DNA of 32,719 bases, from the NCBI GenBank assembly GCA_001917535.1, contig MNEF01000024.1, positions 1 through 32,719 on the forward strand, in the 5' to 3' direction. Under the pieces are notes generated by a model that searched no databases, was not told the DNA's origin, and worked only from the letters and a program-made list of their open reading frames with translations. Positions 30,950 to 32,719 of the stretch are shown piece after piece (within the stretch, counting starts at the first letter, position 1; every line of letters starts with the position of its first letter). The position numbers and the translations under genes were made by a program. The stretch is from Candidatus Rokubacteria bacterium 13_1_40CM_69_27. Its GTDB lineage: Bacteria > Methylomirabilota > Methylomirabilia > Rokubacteriales > CSP1-6.

Positions 30950-32719
30950 CCGCCCTCTCCTGCGCTCCCGGGGAGCGTCAAATAAAACGTGCTTCCCTCC
31001 CCGGGCTCGGAGACCGCCCAGGCCCGGCCGCCGTGTCGCTCGGCGACCTTCCGGACGATCGCCAGCCCGACCCCGGTTCCGGGAAAGTCTTCCTGCCGGT
31101 GCAAGCGCTCGAAGATGCCGAAGATCCGGTCGTGATACTTCATGTCGAAGCCGATCCCGGTGTCCTCCACCCGGAGGACGACGTCACCGCCATTTTGCTG
31201 CGAACCGATGGTGATCGTGCCCCCGTCCCCGCGGCTGAATTTGACGGCGTTTCCGATGAGGTTCGCCAGCGCTTCTCGAAGCCCTTCCCGCTCGGCGTCG
31301 ATGGCCTCCACCGCCAGGTCGAGGCGGACGGTGAGGCCCCGCGCCCGGATCTCCTCGGCCACCTCGTCGCACAGGCTTTCCACGAGGGGCCGGAGCGGCG
31401 TGTGTTCCTGTCTCATCTCGCGCCGCTCGAGACGTGAGTAGCGCAGGAGATCGTCGATCAGCTGCCCCAGGCGGCGGGCGCCGCCCTGGATCAACCCGAG
31501 GTAGCGGCTGCCCGTTTCGTCGAGCCGATCAGTGTAGTCCTCCTGGAGCGCTCGGGCAAAGCCCTCCATGCCGCGCAAGGGTGCCTTCAGGTCGTGAGAC
31601 ACGGTATAGGTGAAGGCCTCCAGTTCTTTGTTGGCCGCCTCCAGCTGCTGGGTGCGTTCCGCCACCCGACGCTCGAGCCGTTCGTTGAGCGCGACTACTT
31701 CCCTGGTCTTCTGTTCGATCTCGCGTTCGGCCCGTTTGCGCTCGGTCAGATCACGGACGAAGCCGCTGAAGGTCACCGTGTCCCCCGATCGGATGACGCA
31801 GATCGCCAGCTCGACAGGAAACTCGCCCCCGTCGCGGCGGAGCGCCATGACCTCGATCCGCTTGTTCAGGACCGGGCCCTCTCCGGTGGTCAGAAAGCGC
31901 TTCAAGCCGCCCGCGTGAGCCCCGCGATCCCGCTCGGGAATGATCGTGGCCGCCAGGCTCCGCCCCAGCGCTTCCTCTCGGGACCACCCGAACATCTTCT
32001 CGGCCTGGGTGTTCCAGCCCGTGATGACTCCCCGAACGTCCATCGTGATGACGCCCTCGAGCGAGGTCTCGATGATGAGGCGGACGCGTTCTTCACTTTC
32101 GCGGAGCGCGTGCGCGGACACCTCGGCTTCGGCCACCCGGCGCTGGAGCTGCTCGGCCATGGCGTTGAACGATAGGGCCAGGGCCGCGACCTCGTCCTGG
32201 CTCTCCGGAGTCACCCGAACCGAGAAATCCCCGGCTCCCAACCTTTTGGTCGCCCCGGCGAATCGGATTAGGGGGCCGGTGAGCGTGCGGGCCAGGCCCC
32301 AGCCGAGAGCGACCGCGACCGCCGTGAAGCCCAGGGTAAGCCAGAGCAACCGCCGACCGAGCTGACCGGCCGCGGCATAGGCGACCGACACGGGCTGCGC
32401 GGCGACGACGCCCCATCGCAGCCGGGTGATCGGGACATGGGCCGCCAGGAAACTCTTGCCGCCTCCCGGCTCCCGGAACTCTAGCGTGCCCCGCTTTCCG
32501 GCCAACGCGGCCTGGACTGGCGGCTGCATCCTCATGTCTGTGCCGGGAGCGACGTCCACTCCTCCGGAGTGCGCGATCAGGAGCCCCTGGCTATCGACCA
32601 CGTAGACGACGCTGCCCTGCTCCAGTCCGATCATCGATACGAACCGCCCGAGCGTCTTCAGTGAAAGCGCTCCGCCGACGACTCCTCGGATTCGGTCGGT
32701 GTCGTCCATCGCCGGCATC
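30946..32719 (-). CDS. Membrane sensor histidine kinase (Cache-HAMP-PAS-HisKA-HATPase), N-terminus off right edge
   Basis: At least 590 residues are visible; the true N-terminus lies beyond the window and the first Met in view is not necessarily the start. An extracytoplasmic Cache-like sensing region (VVYVVDSQGLLIAHSGG, LAAHVPITRLRWGVVAAQP) is followed by a membrane helix (about 122-143), HAMP, PAS (ESEERVRLIIETSLEGVITM), a coiled coil, and HisKA with His375 in YTVSHDLKAPLRGMEGFA. HATPase_c follows with NLIGNAVKFS, VEDTGIGFD and GTGVGLAIV. The SHDLKAPLR H-box belongs to the phytochrome-like kinase group that partners Rcp1 regulators, as found directly downstream. Confidence 0.9.
   Translation of the reverse strand, partial: MPAMDDTDRIRGVVGGALSLKTLGRFVSMIGLEQGSVVYVVDSQGLLIAHSGGVDVAPGTDMRMQPPVQAALAGKRGTLEFREPGGGKSFLAAHVPITRLRWGVVAAQPVSVAYAAAGQLGRRLLWLTLGFTAVAVALGWGLARTLTGPLIRFAGATKRLGAGDFSVRVTPESQDEVAALALSFNAMAEQLQRRVAEAEVSAHALRESEERVRLIIETSLEGVITMDVRGVITGWNTQAEKMFGWSREEALGRSLAATIIPERDRGAHAGGLKRFLTTGEGPVLNKRIEVMALRRDGGEFPVELAICVIRSGDTVTFSGFVRDLTERKRAEREIEQKTREVVALNERLERRVAERTQQLEAANKELEAFTYTVSHDLKAPLRGMEGFARALQEDYTDRLDETGSRYLGLIQGGARRLGQLIDDLLRYSRLERREMRQEHTPLRPLVESLCDEVAEEIRARGLTVRLDLAVEAIDAEREGLREALANLIGNAVKFSRGDGGTITIGSQQNGGDVVLRVEDTGIGFDMKYHDRIFGIFERLHRQEDFPGTGVGLAIVRKVAERHGGRAWAVSEPGEGSTFYLTLPGSAGEGG

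Overview
The window is GC-rich, gene-dense bacterial DNA. GTG starts are common, as are short overlaps between stop and start codons. The gene content fits a soil or sediment bacterium of the Candidatus Rokubacteria / Methylomirabilota type: duplicated Tat-exported molybdenum hydroxylases, a YtcJ-type amidohydrolase, an Ldh-family dehydrogenase, phytochrome-style kinase/Rcp1 signalling and many secreted proteins. No rRNA, tRNA or marker gene is present, so this placement is inference.

Layout. (1) 1-5507, minus strand: a compact run of a small secreted protein, PhhB, a 2Fe-2S subunit, a Mo-binding subunit, an exported amidohydrolase and an AlkZ-related protein cut by the left edge. (2) 5585-8197: a DUF3750-like lipoprotein, a fluoroacetate-dehalogenase-type hydrolase and a conserved hypothetical. 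(3) 8418-12116: a small coiled-coil protein and two large tandem paralogues with coiled-coil/Pro-rich linkers and a shared C-terminal domain that I cannot name. (4) 12176-16922: a second copy of the molybdenum hydroxylase pair and an acyl-CoA synthetase. (5) 16923-19573: a sigma-54-like promoter, a cyclic-di-GMP-I riboswitch and a secreted gametolysin-type zinc metalloprotease. (6) 19574-24270: a Com-like zinc finger, a SurA_N-DsbA fusion, an IS1595-type N-terminal domain protein and small ORFs, then a secreted Ig-repeat protein and an internally deleted copy of the DsbA fusion. Two intrinsic terminators sit inside leader regions here. (7) 24280-27955: an Ldh-family dehydrogenase, a cupin, a frameshifted remnant, an orphan membrane PAS protein and a DedA-rhodanese fusion with an in-frame UGA. 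(8) 28082-32719: a three-gene two-component cluster.

Two observations stand out. First, the DedA-rhodanese frame is interrupted by a single TGA two residues after the predicted catalytic Cys. The frame then continues intact for 46 codons of normal rhodanese sequence, and a hairpin with a GGGU-containing loop lies 15 nt after the TGA. This is what a selenocysteine codon with its SECIS element would look like. Second, the metalloprotease leader contains a recognisable c-di-GMP-I aptamer. Its P1 stem, an anti-sequester helix and a Shine-Dalgarno-sequestering hairpin are mutually exclusive, which predicts an OFF switch: protease made when c-di-GMP is low.

The rest is mostly catabolic and signalling genes. 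The molybdenum hydroxylases, amidohydrolase, acyl-CoA synthetase, dehalogenase and Ldh dehydrogenase suggest breakdown of small aromatic, heterocyclic or halogenated compounds. No specific pathway can be proven from the window.
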